64,000 nt of DNA from contig OU696589.1 of assembly GCA_916048095.2 (NCBI GenBank), forward strand, positions 1,854,948 through 1,918,947. The letters run 5' to 3'. Shown piece after piece: positions 52,010 through 62,515 of the stretch (its first letter is position 1; every line of letters begins with the position of its first letter). The translations under genes were made by a program, and so were the position numbers. The DNA comes from Sacculina carcini. Taxonomy: Eukaryota; Arthropoda; Thecostraca; Sacculinidae. Under the pieces are notes generated by a model. That model did not search any database. It was not told the origin of the DNA and worked only from the letters and a program-made list of their open reading frames with translations.

Positions 52010-55000
52010 CTAGTGTCGCAGCTGAAGTGGGCTTCCGCTGACTGCAGTTCGGACTGCTGATATTGTTGCTAGTCGTCCCATCATCTCCGGCAGTGAGTTG
52101 TGATGACAGCTCTGATATCCTGGTATCGGTGGTTCATCAGGAATATCGTTCAGCCATTTGTCCAGTCTTCGCTTGAACAGCTCTGTCTTCACTCCAGTGA
52201 TGTTTCTCAGTTCTCGAGGTATACAGTTAAACAGACGTCTGCCATTGTGTCTGAACGAGCTATGGATGATAGTACCCAGTTTCTGTGAGAATGCCTGAGT
52301 TGCTTCCACATAGCATAGCCTGCCTCTTCTTTGGTGAACTTGCTGCTGCAGGCCTACGTTTGGGACACTTCCTTCTAGTATTTTCCAGACATATATCACT
52401 ATGTATCTCTCTCTTCTTCTTTGCAGAGAGTACAGCCTGAGAGTTTTCAGCCTCTCCCAGTAGTTGAGTGTCTCCATCCCTTGGATCTTGCTGGTGAAAG
52501 ACCTCTGGACACTTTCCATTTCTGCTATATCTTGCATTTTCTTGGGGCACCACAGTTGGCAGCAATATTCCATTCTGGACAAAATCATTGCTTTCCATAC
52601 TCCAACCATGCAACTTGGTTCTCTCGTTTGGAATGTCCGAAGCACCCACCCACTCATCTTTCTAGTTAATTATGATGTTATAGTGATGATTGAATGTTGC
52701 ATCGCTGCTCATATATATGCCGAGATCTTTAACTTGCACCTGTTGTGGTATAATCCGACCATTGCACTTATATGTCGTTTCCTGCTTCAATTTTTCGTTT
52801 GGACCGTATCTCAACAGCTCGAATTTGTCACTGTTTAGTTTCATATTATTTGATGAGGCCCATGTTAATACACAGTCTAGGTCAGATTGCAGTTTGACCA
52901 CATCTTCGGTACTTTCAATTTTCAACAACATTATTGTGTCGTCAGCGAAAGATGTGGTCTTGGAGCACTGGAGACTGCCATCAATATCTCCTATATGGAC
53001 GATAAACAGCAGTGGTCCTAGTACCGATCCTTGCGGCACTCCACTTCTTACTTCTCCTGGAATTGAGAGGTGCCCTCGAACCGATACTCTCTGCTGCCTG
53101 TCTGTAAGGAAGTTATGAAGCCATCTTCCAATGTGCCCTGTGATACCCAGGTTTCTCAGTTTGTGTAACAGAACTCCATGATCGACCTTATCGAACGCCT
53201 TTTCGAAGTCCAGATAGATGACGTCAGCATTGCATCCATCTTGTATGTTCTTCAATACTTCTTCATAATGGGTCATCAATTGAGACAGGCAGGATCTTCC
53301 TCTCCTGAATCCATGCTGTCCTACATTGAAGTAACCATGATCTTCTAAATAGGTCGTTATTTTCTTCTTTACTATGCGTTCAAATATTTTAATAATATGT
53401 GACGTTAGTGTTATTGGCCTGTATCTGCTGGCTAGTCCTCGACTGCCTCCTTTATGTATTGGAGTTATGATGCCTGTTTTCAAACACGAAGGTATTTTGC
53501 CTGTTTCTAGTGATAGAGACCAAAGTATTTTCAGCGGTAGTGCGATTTGATGTCGACACTTTTTCAATAATATTGGATGAAATCCATCTGATCCTGGAGC
53601 TGCGTCGTTTGAGATATCTTCGATAGCCTCTACAATGTCCAGCTGTGTGAAGTCAAAAAACGACAGTTGACCAGTTCGTGTTGACGTATCTGTAAAGAAG
53701 TCATTTGGATTTTCCACCGCTTTGTCTACTAGCGGACTACTGAAGACACTTTCATATTGATCTTTCAATATATTGGCCATCTCCAATTCGTCTCCTGTGA
53801 GCTCACCGTCTTTTCTCGTTAGTGGACCAACTGTTGACGTTGTTTTTATCTTCTTGTTTGCATATGCAAAGAAGTATTTGGGATTTGTTTTTATTTTTTC
53901 GACTGCTTGTATTTCTTCTCTCATTTTTTGCTCAGTATGTGACTGCTCAAGTAGAAGTTCGATCAAACGAAGCTGCTCATTTATTATATTTATATTTTGT
54001 TTTCCGTTCCTTTGTAGTTTTTTCTCCAGTAAGCGTCTCTTTCTCATGAGTATTCTCCTGTCTCTCGGGATTATTGACCTGTTACGTCGCTGCTTCTTAC
54101 ATGGAATAAGTTCAGCACAAACAGCCAAACATTCTTTCACAATCACTTCATTTATTGTGTCGACATCGTCCAGTCTTGAAAGGAGTCCATTCAAATCTAT
54201 TTGTCCAATGGCAGCTGTCACATTGTCCCAGTTTATGTTTGGAGAATAGAAATTGTATTTTCCCAGATTATTTTCAGCATCATGCTGTTTTTCTACACAA
54301 CTGTTTTTTCCACTGAGGGAGAGTAGTCTACCCTGTATAACATTGTGATCTGACATGATGGTGCCTTTGACATACCAAGAGTGTACTATACCAGTATTGC
54401 TTGTTATTAGCAGATCTAGGACGTTATGTGATCTAGTTGGTTCTTTAATTAACTGCACCAGATAATGTTCCTGTATCAAGTCAATGAGAGCCTGTGCTTG
54501 TTGTCTCTCTTCCAGTGTAATAATACCACTTCTCACTCTCAGAGTATCCCAGCAAATGGTAGGAAAGTTGAAATCTCCCAACATAATTACTTCTGTCTCA
54601 GGGGTTGGCAGATTTCGTAGTGCTCTGTATATTTTTTCTAATGCTTCAGAAAAAAGTTGTACCGTGGTATCAGGTGGTCTATACACCGTTAACAGCAGAA
54701 TGTTTACACCTTTCAGGTACATAATCAACAATTCTGTTCTTCCGTTCGAGAAACTCGTTATTTCCTCCGTGTTAGCCGCAATGTCATCTCTAATGTAGAC
54801 GGCCACACCTCCGTGTTTTCTTTGTTTTCTGTCTGCTCTGTAGACAGAATAGTTTTTTATATTTATTTCTGCATCAAATTGCTCTTGATTGAGATGTGTT
54901 TCTGTTAGAGCAAGGAACATCAAGTTCTCTTCCAGTGCATATTCACTCAACATCGGGATCTTGCTTTGATTACATTTGGGATAAAGACCCCTGATGTTGA

Positions 55001-55133
55001 GGTATATAAAATTGTTTAGTGTATACATCGGTTGCATGTTCTTTCCCGAGTCTCTATTCTTTCCATTCTTGTCAACAGAGTATCCAGTATCTTGGTTGTT
55101 CTCTCTTCCATCTGTTCTATTCTTCGAAGACAA
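52010..55133 (-). pseudogene. Rx-1 ORF2: endonuclease-RT with one frameshift
   Basis: Endonuclease about 55020-54320: YLNIRGLYPK, ALTETHLNQ, KHGGVAVYI, YRPPDTT, LGDFNFPTI, MSDHNVI. RT about 53480-52800: SRYRPITLTS, YLDFEKAFDKV, GVPQGSVLGPLLFIVHIGDI, SFADDTIMLL. Thumb and C-terminus in a second frame (52657-52010): SRMEYCCQLW, RRRERYIVIYVWKILEG. It nicks target DNA and reverse-transcribes the LINE RNA. The only lesion I see is a frameshift at about 52660-52690. A likely start is the ATG of the MQPMYTLNN stretch (about 55038), overlapping the stop of the CCCH frame. Confidence 0.87.
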
Positions 55134-55780
55134 GTTTCTAAAAAATTTGCACCATCATATTCCCTCTGTGCTTGAGTCCGAGTTTCTATCACCTTCTGGC
55201 GATTTTTTTCTGTTGTCTTGTATTTGTTTGTGTTGTTCATACTGTGTCCATTTTTGGGTTTGTTTTTCACGGTCTCTCCTGTACCAGCGTAGTTTGTAGT
55301 CTGGTTTGTCAAGGCATCCCGATCTTTTCTCATTGTACCTCTGACATGGGGGAATTTGCAATTTTCATTCAGGCAAACCCGAGACTTCAATGAACCCCTG
55401 CACATGTTCGGATGGAAGTGTGGACACTCCTTCCCCAGCTTGCATCCCAATTTGTTATTTGTTCCATGTTTCAGAAACTTGGGGCATGGTTTAGGGTGGC
55501 TATGTGTACAATCTACGCCTCTGATTCCATGTTTGCAATTACCATTTCTATAGTACCTACAAATGTTTTGACTTGGGTTTTTTCTAACTTCAGCGGACGA
55601 ATGTTTTCCTACTTGAGTGTTCTTTTTCAACTCCTTTTTTGGGTCAACATCTACAGACTCCCATGCTGTATCGCACTCAGACTTACAGGTACATGCTTTT
55701 TCCGCGTTTTCATTCCTTTCCTCCTCGTTTTCCTTTGCTTCCGTGTAGTCTGTATTATTCGACAACTGCTCTTTATTCAT
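55016..55780 (-). CDS. Rx-1 ORF1b: CCCH-type zinc-finger protein
   Basis: 254 residues. A charged N-terminus leads to three CCCH-like fingers at about residues 75-150 (CRYYRNGNCKHG..CTHSH, CPKF..C..GKECPHFH, CRGS..C..NCKFPH), then a Lys-rich linker and a C-terminal coiled coil (RRIEQMEERTTKILDTLLTRMERI). CCCH fingers usually bind RNA. Its ATG at 55780 overlaps the stop of the PHD frame as ATGA, and its own stop overlaps the start of ORF2, suggesting coupled translation. Alternatively ORF1a and ORF1b were once one ORF split by a frameshift. Confidence 0.8.
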   Translation of the reverse strand: MNKEQLSNNTDYTEAKENEEERNENAEKACTCKSECDTAWESVDVDPKKELKKNTQVGKHSSAEVRKNPSQNICRYYRNGNCKHGIRGVDCTHSHPKPCPKFLKHGTNNKLGCKLGKECPHFHPNMCRGSLKSRVCLNENCKFPHVRGTMRKDRDALTNQTTNYAGTGETVKNKPKNGHSMNNTNKYKTTEKNRQKVIETRTQAQREYDGANFLETCLRRIEQMEERTTKILDTLLTRMERIETRERTCNRCIH

Positions 55781-56088
55781 ATTTGCATTGACATGTTTTG
55801 CGCTTTTCTGAGTTTTTCCTCTGATTTATCTTCAATCATGGATTCCTCACTTTCAAGCGCTCTGCACTGATCTATCTTCTCTTTCAGTGTGCTGAAGTTT
55901 GCATGATTTTTTTTGGTGCATAGCTCGCATGTGTACTTCCTATTTGTAGCGGTGAAATTTATAATGGCATAGTCTGGCAGCAAAGTGCAAGAATAGTGAA
56001 TCCAACTTTGGCAGTCACTACATTTTATGCCACTTCCACAGTGTTTTTCACAAACAATACATGGGCAGACATGGTTATTTTCGGCCAT
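55777..56088 (-). CDS. Rx-1 ORF1a: PHD-finger protein
   Basis: 103 residues from the ATG at 56088. Residues 8-57 form a PHD-like finger: CPCIVC, CGSGIKCSDC, WIHYSC, YTCELC. An acidic coiled tail follows. PHD fingers occur in ORF1 of CR1-group LINEs and usually read histone tails; the role here is inferred. The stop codon overlaps the next ATG (ATGA). Confidence 0.75.
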   Translation of the reverse strand: MAENNHVCPCIVCEKHCGSGIKCSDCQSWIHYSCTLLPDYAIINFTATNRKYTCELCTKKNHANFSTLKEKIDQCRALESEESMIEDKSEEKLRKAQNMSMQI

Positions 56089-56283
56089 TATTCAATCTCA
56101 AATATCAACCAATAGGTAATTTACCTGAATTACCGTGAATGACGATTATTCAACGCCGTTAAATAATCAACAACCCAAAACAACTATCTAAATTAGGCCA
56201 AAATTGAAGACACCAAAATATCACGTCCAAAGAGCACGATGAGACGAATACGAATGATGTTATAATGATTTTATTGTCTAGTA
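56089..56283. other. 5' UTR of Rx-1 and flank; no gene
   Basis: AT-rich and non-coding. On the minus strand AATAAA at 56270-56275 could serve as polyadenylation signal for the helicase-USP gene upstream of it. Confidence 0.45.
56270..56275 (-). terminator. Possible polyadenylation signal (AATAAA)
   Basis: It lies about 112 bases past the USP stop codon, after the 16-bp repeat array. A hexamer alone is weak evidence. Confidence 0.35.
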
Positions 56284-56369
56284 CCTCACACACAAACTCA
56301 ACCCGACACAAACTCAACCCGACACAAACTCAACCCTACACAAACTCAACCCGACACAAACTCAACCCC
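56284..56369. repeat. 16-bp minisatellite
   Basis: Five near-identical copies of GACACAAACTCAACCC, one with T for G, immediately after the USP stop in the presumed 3' UTR. Confidence 0.92.
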
Positions 56370-56386
56370 TAGTTAGTGATCATTTC

Positions 56387-57330
56387 TTAGAGGAGGTACG
56401 CATTATTCGTCCTCACGATTGACTCGCTGATGGGGGACACGTGCACGTCGTCGAACTTGACCCACTTCCCGCTTGCCTCGGAATAACAGACGGCGGTGTA
56501 GTGGCCTGCGGACACCCCCAAGATCCAAGATGGGTGACGACGCCGCTGAGCCTGTACTCCTTGTAGATGTTCTTCTCCCCTCCGTAGTCTGTCACGAAGG
56601 GTGCGATGTCCAAGGAACCCGTGGGGAAGTCCACAAGGGTGTCCGCTTTCTGGAATTCGCCGTCGAACCGCTTGATGTTGATGATGAGGATGGGAGGGAG
56701 GCAGGCGATCTGCAGCCGCATCGTAGAGGTGCAGGTGAAGCATTTCGGTCACATCCTGTCTTCCAGTGTCTCGACCTCCAGGTACTTGTTGAGACAGTCG
56801 GCCAGTAATCTTCCAGCTACTGGAACCGAGATGCTGGAGAAGTACTCGTATTTGATGATGACGTCCTGGTACGTGTGGCATTGGACAGTGGACATCTGCT
56901 GGCCGTTGAACATGTTCCACATCAGAGGACTGTTGGAACCCGTCGTGAAGAGCTCTCATACCCTGTCAACATCGGTTTCGCCCTCTATGGAGTACAGAAG
57001 GGGGTCTGAGAGTCTGAGCTCAATCTCTAGCTGGTCCAGTGAGAACATTAGGAATTCTTGGGCGTCCTCTTGCGATTCACCGTCGAATTCTTCACGGTAG
57101 AACATGGCTTCTTCTAAGAGGTCTGCAGGTGAGACGGTTTCCCCGTCGTTGCGCAGCAACTTTTCAATGAGGGCTGCAAAGGTGCCGGCGATGGTGTTCT
57201 CCTTCTCGCGACAGCCCTGCACCAGCTGCCAGGAGAAGGCCCCAAGATTGGCCAAACACTGGATGGTGCTGTTGACGTAGCAGTTGTTGATAATGTTCAC
57301 CAGTCCGACGGGGCGAGCTTCTGCGGTGGT
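56387..57330 (-). pseudogene. Ubiquitin-specific protease (USP) domain fused to the helicase
   Basis: Minus strand. The Cys box GLVNIINNCYVNSTIQCL (about 57300-57250, catalytic Cys in NNCYVNS), the QEDAQEFLMFSL box (about 57070), a stop near 56958, then LPPILIINIKRFDGEF (about 56700-56650), and after a frameshift the His box SAGHYTAVCY with WVKFDDVHV (about 56510-56450) and a terminal AYLL. These are the standard boxes of USP/UCH-type deubiquitinases, which cleave ubiquitin from proteins. It is in the same reading direction and frame as the helicase end just upstream (57792-56956), so this is a true fusion, now frameshifted. Confidence 0.85.
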
Positions 57331-59870
57331 CTGCTTTTCGGTGGTGGTCTCCTCTTCCATGGCAGCTTGGTCTTCTGCACTGGTGACTGTAACCGGAGAG
57401 TCAACATCATCCACCTCCATTGCCGCCTCTTCCGGTGTCTCGATTGCAGGCTCGTTCCCCAGGGTGATCTGCTCCAGCTTCTTTATCCTCTCCTTTTCCT
57501 CGATCCTCGACCTGGCGATCTGCTCAAAACGTTCAAAGTTGGGCAAAGGATGCAGCGACAGACCCTTGAACGTTTTGACCCTTGTGGCTCCAACGAGAAG
57601 AAGGTCGAGGGCAAACTCTCTTTTCCCGGGGTTCAGGATGACCTTGTCGAGGGTGGCTCCCTGCAGCTTGTGGATGGAGAGGGCATATCCGAGGATGACG
57701 GGAAGCATGGTCCTCGTGCAGTCGACATTGTTGGAGTACCAGTTCCTGGAGACGGGCAGATCGGTACGGCCTTCTTGATGCCCTTGTACCACGGTCCCTT
57801 GTAGGCCTCAAAGATTGCGATGATGGCGACGGGGAGCTGAGGAGGCTTCTTGCCTGGCGCGTAGATGATGGAGTGGACCTGGCCCACTGCTCCGTTCGTC
57901 AGCCCCGCTGCGGTCCACAGATTGGAGGTGAGACGGAAGATGGTGTTGCTGCAGAGGATGATCTTGCTGGGCAGTCCAGACAGGCTCCCTCCTTGGCTGC
58001 CTCTGGCTAGGGATGGATTGCTGCCTTATCAGGGCCATGGGCTGCTTGTTGTCGCAAATCTTCCTCCTGTTGTGCTCGATCATATCCTTGGTATAGGCAC
58101 AAGCAAGGAATCCATTGTCCAGGAAGCTCTGCCTCTCATCCGTGGGGAGATCGTCGAGTGAAAGGGACCTCCAGCGGTTCCAGTCCTGGAGGTTGAACTT
58201 TCCCTCTCCCAGGCGGTGAAGCTCCTCTCTGAACTGGTTCTGCTCGTCCCCGTCCTGCCGCTGGATCTACTCAAAGATGATGGTCTTCTTGAAGCGGAGG
58301 TAGAGGCTGTGCGCAGGACCGGTCATCTCCCTGTGCTTGGCCTTCTTGTCCTTGGAGGGGTTGTGGTAGAGGAGAGTGTCCAAGACGGGCGGCAGCTGTT
58401 TCCAGTCCCCGAGGGGGAGGACGGACATTCCCCCAAATGGCTCGTTGCAATAGTGAGGACGCAGCTCTTTCAGCCTCTCCTTGATGAAGAAGAACATCTT
58501 GAGCCCGATCATGCTCTTCTCGTCGATGATGATAAGGCGTTCTTGAGGTCCTGCTGCAGCGTTGCGAGCCTCCCGATTGACAGAGGGGCGAGGAAGTTCT
58601 TCCCGACAGGCAGAAGGAGGAGGCCGTGCAGAGTTTCTTCCCCGATCTGGAATGCATCTGTCTGACGGAGCTGCTGACCTGACAAAGTCCTTGGGCAGGG
58701 AGGTGGACCTGGCATACCTCCGGACGGCGTTGAGGAAGTAGGTCTTCCCTGTCCCTGCTGGCCCCGAGATGTTGAATAGCAGTGGTTCCGTGCTATCCAG
58801 TCCACTGGCCTCCATCTTGTCCAAGAACTCCTTGACAATGTCGAAGGCCACGCGTTGCTTGGCTTTGAGCTGGTCCGGAAGCGGTCCCTCTTCGTCGTCT
58901 TCTTCTGGCATGGCCGTTCCGTCCTTGTCATCCTTGAGCTTCTTTGGCAGGCTCTTCAGATCCTCTCCCGTAAGGCCCAGCTCTCTCGAATCCCTCTGCC
59001 AGTCGTGGTCGTGGGCGTCGCTTTGGAACTGGTTCTTGTTGTAGTCGTCCTCAGGTTGCCCTCTGTAGACCAGTTCCTGCTTCTCTTGGCGTATCTCTCC
59101 AGCGAACGTCTGGTACTGGTCCTGCTCGTAGACCTCGGGAGGAGTCATCGGATGGTGCAGGAGCTCGGTCTTCTGCGCTGCTTCGTCATCTGCCCCGAAC
59201 TGGGTCTCCTTTTCCCCCAGAACCCTCTGGCTCTGCTTGAACTCTTCCATGACAAGCTTGTGGCAGTTGGGGCCATTGAAAAAAATTTCAACCTCCTCCT
59301 CGAGGACTTTCTTGTCGAGGGCCTGGATGACGCTGAGGGTGACTCCGGCCTTGAAGACGAGGAGGATCGCTCGCAGGAAAATGAGGTACCTCTCCCCCTG
59401 TTCGGCTTTGTGCTTGTTGGGGACGTAGGAGACGTTGGGTGTGATGTGGGGGGCCTTCTCCTCTCCGTGGATCATCCAGTTCCTCTTGTAGTTGGAGACA
59501 AACTCGTAGAGCGTAATGTCGAGGGTAATGAACTGGATCTTCCCCTCCTCGTAGTCCTTGACCATCCTCTTGAAGTTTTCGTTCTCCTCACGGTCCCAGT
59601 ACCTTGTGGCCATGTTCTCCTCGGCCAGGTCCTTGTCTTTGGCTTCCGGGGCGTTGAGCTTCCTCGTACCCATGACGTTGACGGAGACGATCTTCCTGCT
59701 GAACTCGATAAAGTCCAGGCCGTTGAGGATGTGGGCGCACTCCTGCTTGGAGAGGTCATGCTCTCCGACCGTCTTCATCAGGATCTTCTAGAAGGCCTTC
59801 CTGGTGGAGTCTCTTTCGTCTGGGTCTTCGATGACGGCTGCACAGATGGCACTGAAGGGCTTGGAGTCGG
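57331..59870 (-). pseudogene. Helitron-type PIF1 helicase (C-terminal part of Rep-helicase)
   Basis: Minus strand. The segment at about 59870-59640 (RDSTRKAF, KILM, DLSKQECAHILNGLDF..SRKIVSVNV) matches the Rep-helicase linker of Helitrons; the Rep nuclease itself is missing, cut off at the TA microsatellite. Then Walker A SGPAGTGKT (about 58765-58740), FQIGEETLHGLLLLP (another frame, about 58640), LIIIDEKSMIG (about 58525), FGG and GDWKQLPPV (about 58410), NLW..GLTNGAVGQV (about 57910) and SIHKLQGATLDKV (about 57680). Helitron helicase unwinds DNA in rolling-circle transposition. At least four frameshifts and a TAG (58267) make it dead. GC-rich codon use differs from its neighbours. Confidence 0.83.
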
Positions 59871-59897
59871 GTTAGTCATTCATTTTGACTAACCCGA
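59867..59897. repeat. 12-bp-stem perfect hairpin at the helicase break
   Basis: TCGGGTTAGTCA (59867-59878) pairs with 59886-59897 across a 7-base loop, exactly where the helicase homology ends and the TA repeat begins. It may mark a foldback rearrangement. Confidence 0.85.
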
Positions 59898-59902
59898 CCC
59901 GA

Positions 59903-59903
<1 letters not shown>

Positions 59904-59972
<69 letters not shown>
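59904..59972. repeat. (TA)n microsatellite
   Basis: About 69 bases of pure TA. Confidence 0.95.
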
Positions 59973-59973
<1 letters not shown>

Positions 59974-60190
59974 TAAACGAATAACAATGAAATTAACCAA
60001 TTGGCAATAAAACCGCCAATTAGAAATGAAACAACCGTTTCGACACTTCCAAACGCAACACTCGCTAGCACGCTCACTAAAACCACTAACGCGCCACACA
60101 CTCTAAAACCGATTCACGGTCCAGGCCACGCATAAACACCAACACACACGTTCAACATGAACAGCGCATACACACAATTAGGCAAACACA

Positions 60191-60253
60191 CATTACATTA
60201 CATTACATTAAGATATTTATATAGCGCCCTACACCTAGAGGGTCTCTAAGGCG

Positions 60254-60258
<5 letters not shown>
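60191..60258 (-). other. 3' tail of L2-C: TAATG repeats and hairpin
   Basis: On the minus strand the hairpin AGCGCCTT...AGGGCGCT (60255-60223, one mismatch) is followed by ATAAATATC and four TAATG units. The same about 43 bases end L2-B (10893-10940), with one substitution. Confidence 0.8.
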
Positions 60259-60289
<31 letters not shown>

Positions 60290-60886
60290 AAGCAAAGTAC
60301 ATACACATTCACAATCACACACACCAACACACACACATGCACACATACAGAAAGAAAACAGTGAAAAAGAAAAAAAACAAAAAAACTCAAAACACAAAAC
60401 ACAAAACAAAAAAACACACAACAATACACAGACAGGACATAGAATGGGACAACAAACATACACAAGAACAGGAAACACATACGCGCGCACAAAGAGAAAA
60501 AAAGAGAGAGGGGGACAAGGACACTCACACACACGCACATAAACACAATAGATAAGTACATAAACGCACAAAATAAACAATACATTCACGTTTACAGATA
60601 GCATATTAAAACTACACAGCAGATAACACATTTAGACAACACATCAGTCATACAAGGACATAAGCTCAGATTGACAACACACGAAACAATAGACATATTA
60701 ATGCAAACAAAACTGAACGCAACACACACACAGACAGAAAGGGACACACAAACACAGATAGCGGAACTCACAGAACAATACACAGACAGAACATACAATG
60801 GGAAGACATACATAAAAAAGATAGAGACACATAGATGCACACACAAACAATTTATATTAGACCTAGTAGACAAGAAGAGGAAACTA
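60259..60886. repeat. CA/A-rich 3' UTR of L2-C
   Basis: Low-complexity CA, ACACAA and AAAAC tracts with no gene. They are equivalent to, but longer than, the CA-rich 3' UTR of L2-B. Confidence 0.7.
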
Positions 60887-61925
60887 TCAGACCTTGTAAT
60901 CACTACTAATATACGTATTATTATTAAGACAGTGAAAAGACTTACTTAGGAAAAAAATTTCAGTGTGTTTTTTGAAAAGAGAAATAAATTTGATTGAGCG
61001 TATTGAGGGAGATAGCCTATTGTAGATGCGAGGTCCTAAGATAGAGAAACAGCGATTGTAGTGAGAATGCCTAGAAGGAAAGGGAGGTTCAACTAGTAGA
61101 AAATGATCCTTAGAAGACCTAAGAGAAAGAGATGAGGTTTTATAAGACAGAAGGTCAAACAGATACGTAGGCTTACGAAGATGAAGAGCTGAATGAATAA
61201 TTAAACAAATACGATACTCAATAAGAGCCTTGATTGGAAGTAACTTAAGTTTGTGTAGAGAAGAAGAAACATGAGAGCCCGAAGGAAGATTAAATATCAT
61301 ACGACAAGCTTTATTAATAATATATTGAAGTTTCCTAAGCTGGCGGTGGTTGAGTGATAGTAGAAGAGAACAGCAATACTGAACTTTGCTAAAGATGAAT
61401 GAGTTAGCTAACTTGAAAGCAGCAGAAATAGTTATATATCTACGAATGGAATAGATACGCATGAGCTGAAAGTTACAGCACCTAATAATGTCAGAGATGT
61501 GTGGATCAAAAGAAAGAGAGCTATCAAAAATGATACCAAGACTACGTACAGAGCAGGATAGAGGTATACTAAGAGAAGTAGTACTATTAGAAGATGGAAA
61601 GAGAATATACTTAGTCTTATCAGGATTAAGTTTGAGATGACGAGTGAACGCCCAACTTTCAATATCAGATAGAATAGAACTGACTGAAGAGCGAGAAATA
61701 GACACGGACGAGAGAAGGATTTGAATGTCATCAGCAAATATTTGAAATGACACATCGTGACGTCGAAGTACTTTACCTACAGAGGTTAGATAGATATTGA
61801 AGAGGAGAGGGCCTAAGACAGAGCCTTGAGGGACACCGCAAGTTAGTGGGCAAGCCTCACTACAAGAATCAGCAGAGGTAGATACGTATTGAGATCTATC
61901 ATAAAGATAAGAGCGAAAGAAAGAA
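60887..61925 (-). pseudogene. L2-C ORF2: RT C-terminal half, open but truncated
   Basis: The minus frame has no stop from the truncation to 60887. It holds SYLYDRSQYV, GVPQGSVLGPLLFNIYL and FADDIQILLS (about 61850-61720), the thumb (RSLGIIFDSSLSFDPHISD, about 61540) and the tail HYNRCFSILGPRIYNRLSP (about 61050). It lacks endonuclease and RT fingers, so it is inactive. It is the best reference here for what L2-B has lost. The first about 30 codons, rich in Cys/Ala/Val, are chance flank. Confidence 0.85.
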
Positions 61926-62221
61926 AGAGAAACCACCAACACATACGCACACATACGGGCACACGCAGAACTCAAGAGCGCATGCACACATACAGGCGTA
62001 CGCACACACGGACACTAGCGGATACACGCACAAGCACACACACTCGCTTCATTTTTGGAGGAAGAATATGTGTCAATATCTCGTGATTTGGTAATTGACG
62101 GCGCTTCCACTGCACATTTTGTATAATAGATTAGGCTTCGTTTTCAACTTTGGATGTGTTTTGTACGTATGCTTCGGTAATGCTATTCTGACAACGAGTG
62201 GAAGAGTCAACGCGACCCACA
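61926..62221. other. CA-rich flank and leader of the right-edge element
   Basis: Impure CACA/ACGCACAC sequence to about 62045, then about 175 bases that may be the 5' UTR of the element starting at 62222. No gene. Confidence 0.4.
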
Positions 62222-62515
62222 ATGCCTAACCACTGGAGCCCCAACGCTAGGACAAGAGTCTCGAAACCACCGTCCGACTACACATGCAGGGTATGTGACG
62301 ACACCGCTCGCATAGGACTCAACTACGGCGTTCGGTCCTGTCCCTCTTGTCGCGAGTTTTTCCGACGTTTTCTGTTAAAACACCCGGGCACCTGCAAGAT
62401 GAACGGTGAATGCCACATCGACAGAACCACACGCGCCGGCTGTCCAAGTGCCACGCCGAGTGTCATTGTCCAAGTGCCACGCCGAGGGCATGACTCTGCA
62501 GTGGCGGCCAGGTAA
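62222..62515 (+). pseudogene. Nuclear-receptor-type C4 zinc finger (start of right-edge retroelement ORF)
   Basis: The ATG at 62222 opens a frame with CRVC, 14 residues, then CPSCREFFRRF (P-box/FFRR motif), C-KMNGE-C (five-residue gap), HIDRTTRAG and CPS, from 62285 on. This is the C4-C4 spacing of nuclear-receptor DNA-binding domains. The last part (LSKCHAEGM, 62466-62492, matching the family's C..KC...GM) is in the next frame. The switch occurs at a 20-base direct repeat, TGTCCAAGTGCCACGCCGAG, at 62441-62460 and 62467-62486. The second frame goes straight on into PHD and RT. One codon extra between the first two Cys pairs is unusual. Confidence 0.72.

Larger units (their letters stand above)
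51968..56088 (-). mobile_element. LINE Rx-1 (CR1/Rex-like), nearly complete
   Basis: Minus strand: PHD frame (56088-55777), CCCH-finger frame (55780-55016), ORF2 (55133-52010) and a 3' tail of three AAAGTAACC units (51968-51994). Only one frameshift is visible in ORF2. The clade name is tentative; it rests on the RT C-terminus (RRRERYIVIYVWKILEG) and the PHD/CCCH ORF1. Confidence 0.8.
60191..61925 (-). mobile_element. LINE L2-C, 5'-truncated relative of L2-B
   Basis: On the minus strand only the RT palm to C-terminus, a TG-rich 3' UTR and the terminal hairpin/TAATG tail are present. The C-terminal coding end and the tail match L2-B closely. The 5' truncation at about 61925 is typical of target-primed reverse transcription. 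Confidence 0.8.

Noticed and set aside
56284-56369. CRISPR-like array
   Set aside because: The units are directly adjacent with no unique spacers, and the context is animal. It is a minisatellite.
58216-59892. Long plus-strand open frames opposite the helicase
   Set aside because: They are Leu/Val-rich antisense shadows of the GC-rich helicase frame without domain motifs.
59867-59897. Helitron 3' terminal hairpin
   Set aside because: It lies at the 5' side of the coding direction and is not followed by a CTRR end, so it is not the element's 3' terminus as read.
62222-62492. Exon of a host nuclear receptor gene
   Set aside because: The end of the finger shares a frame with PHD and RT lead-in sequence, and no splice donor is apparent after the GM motif. 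A host exon next to the element remains a fallback explanation.
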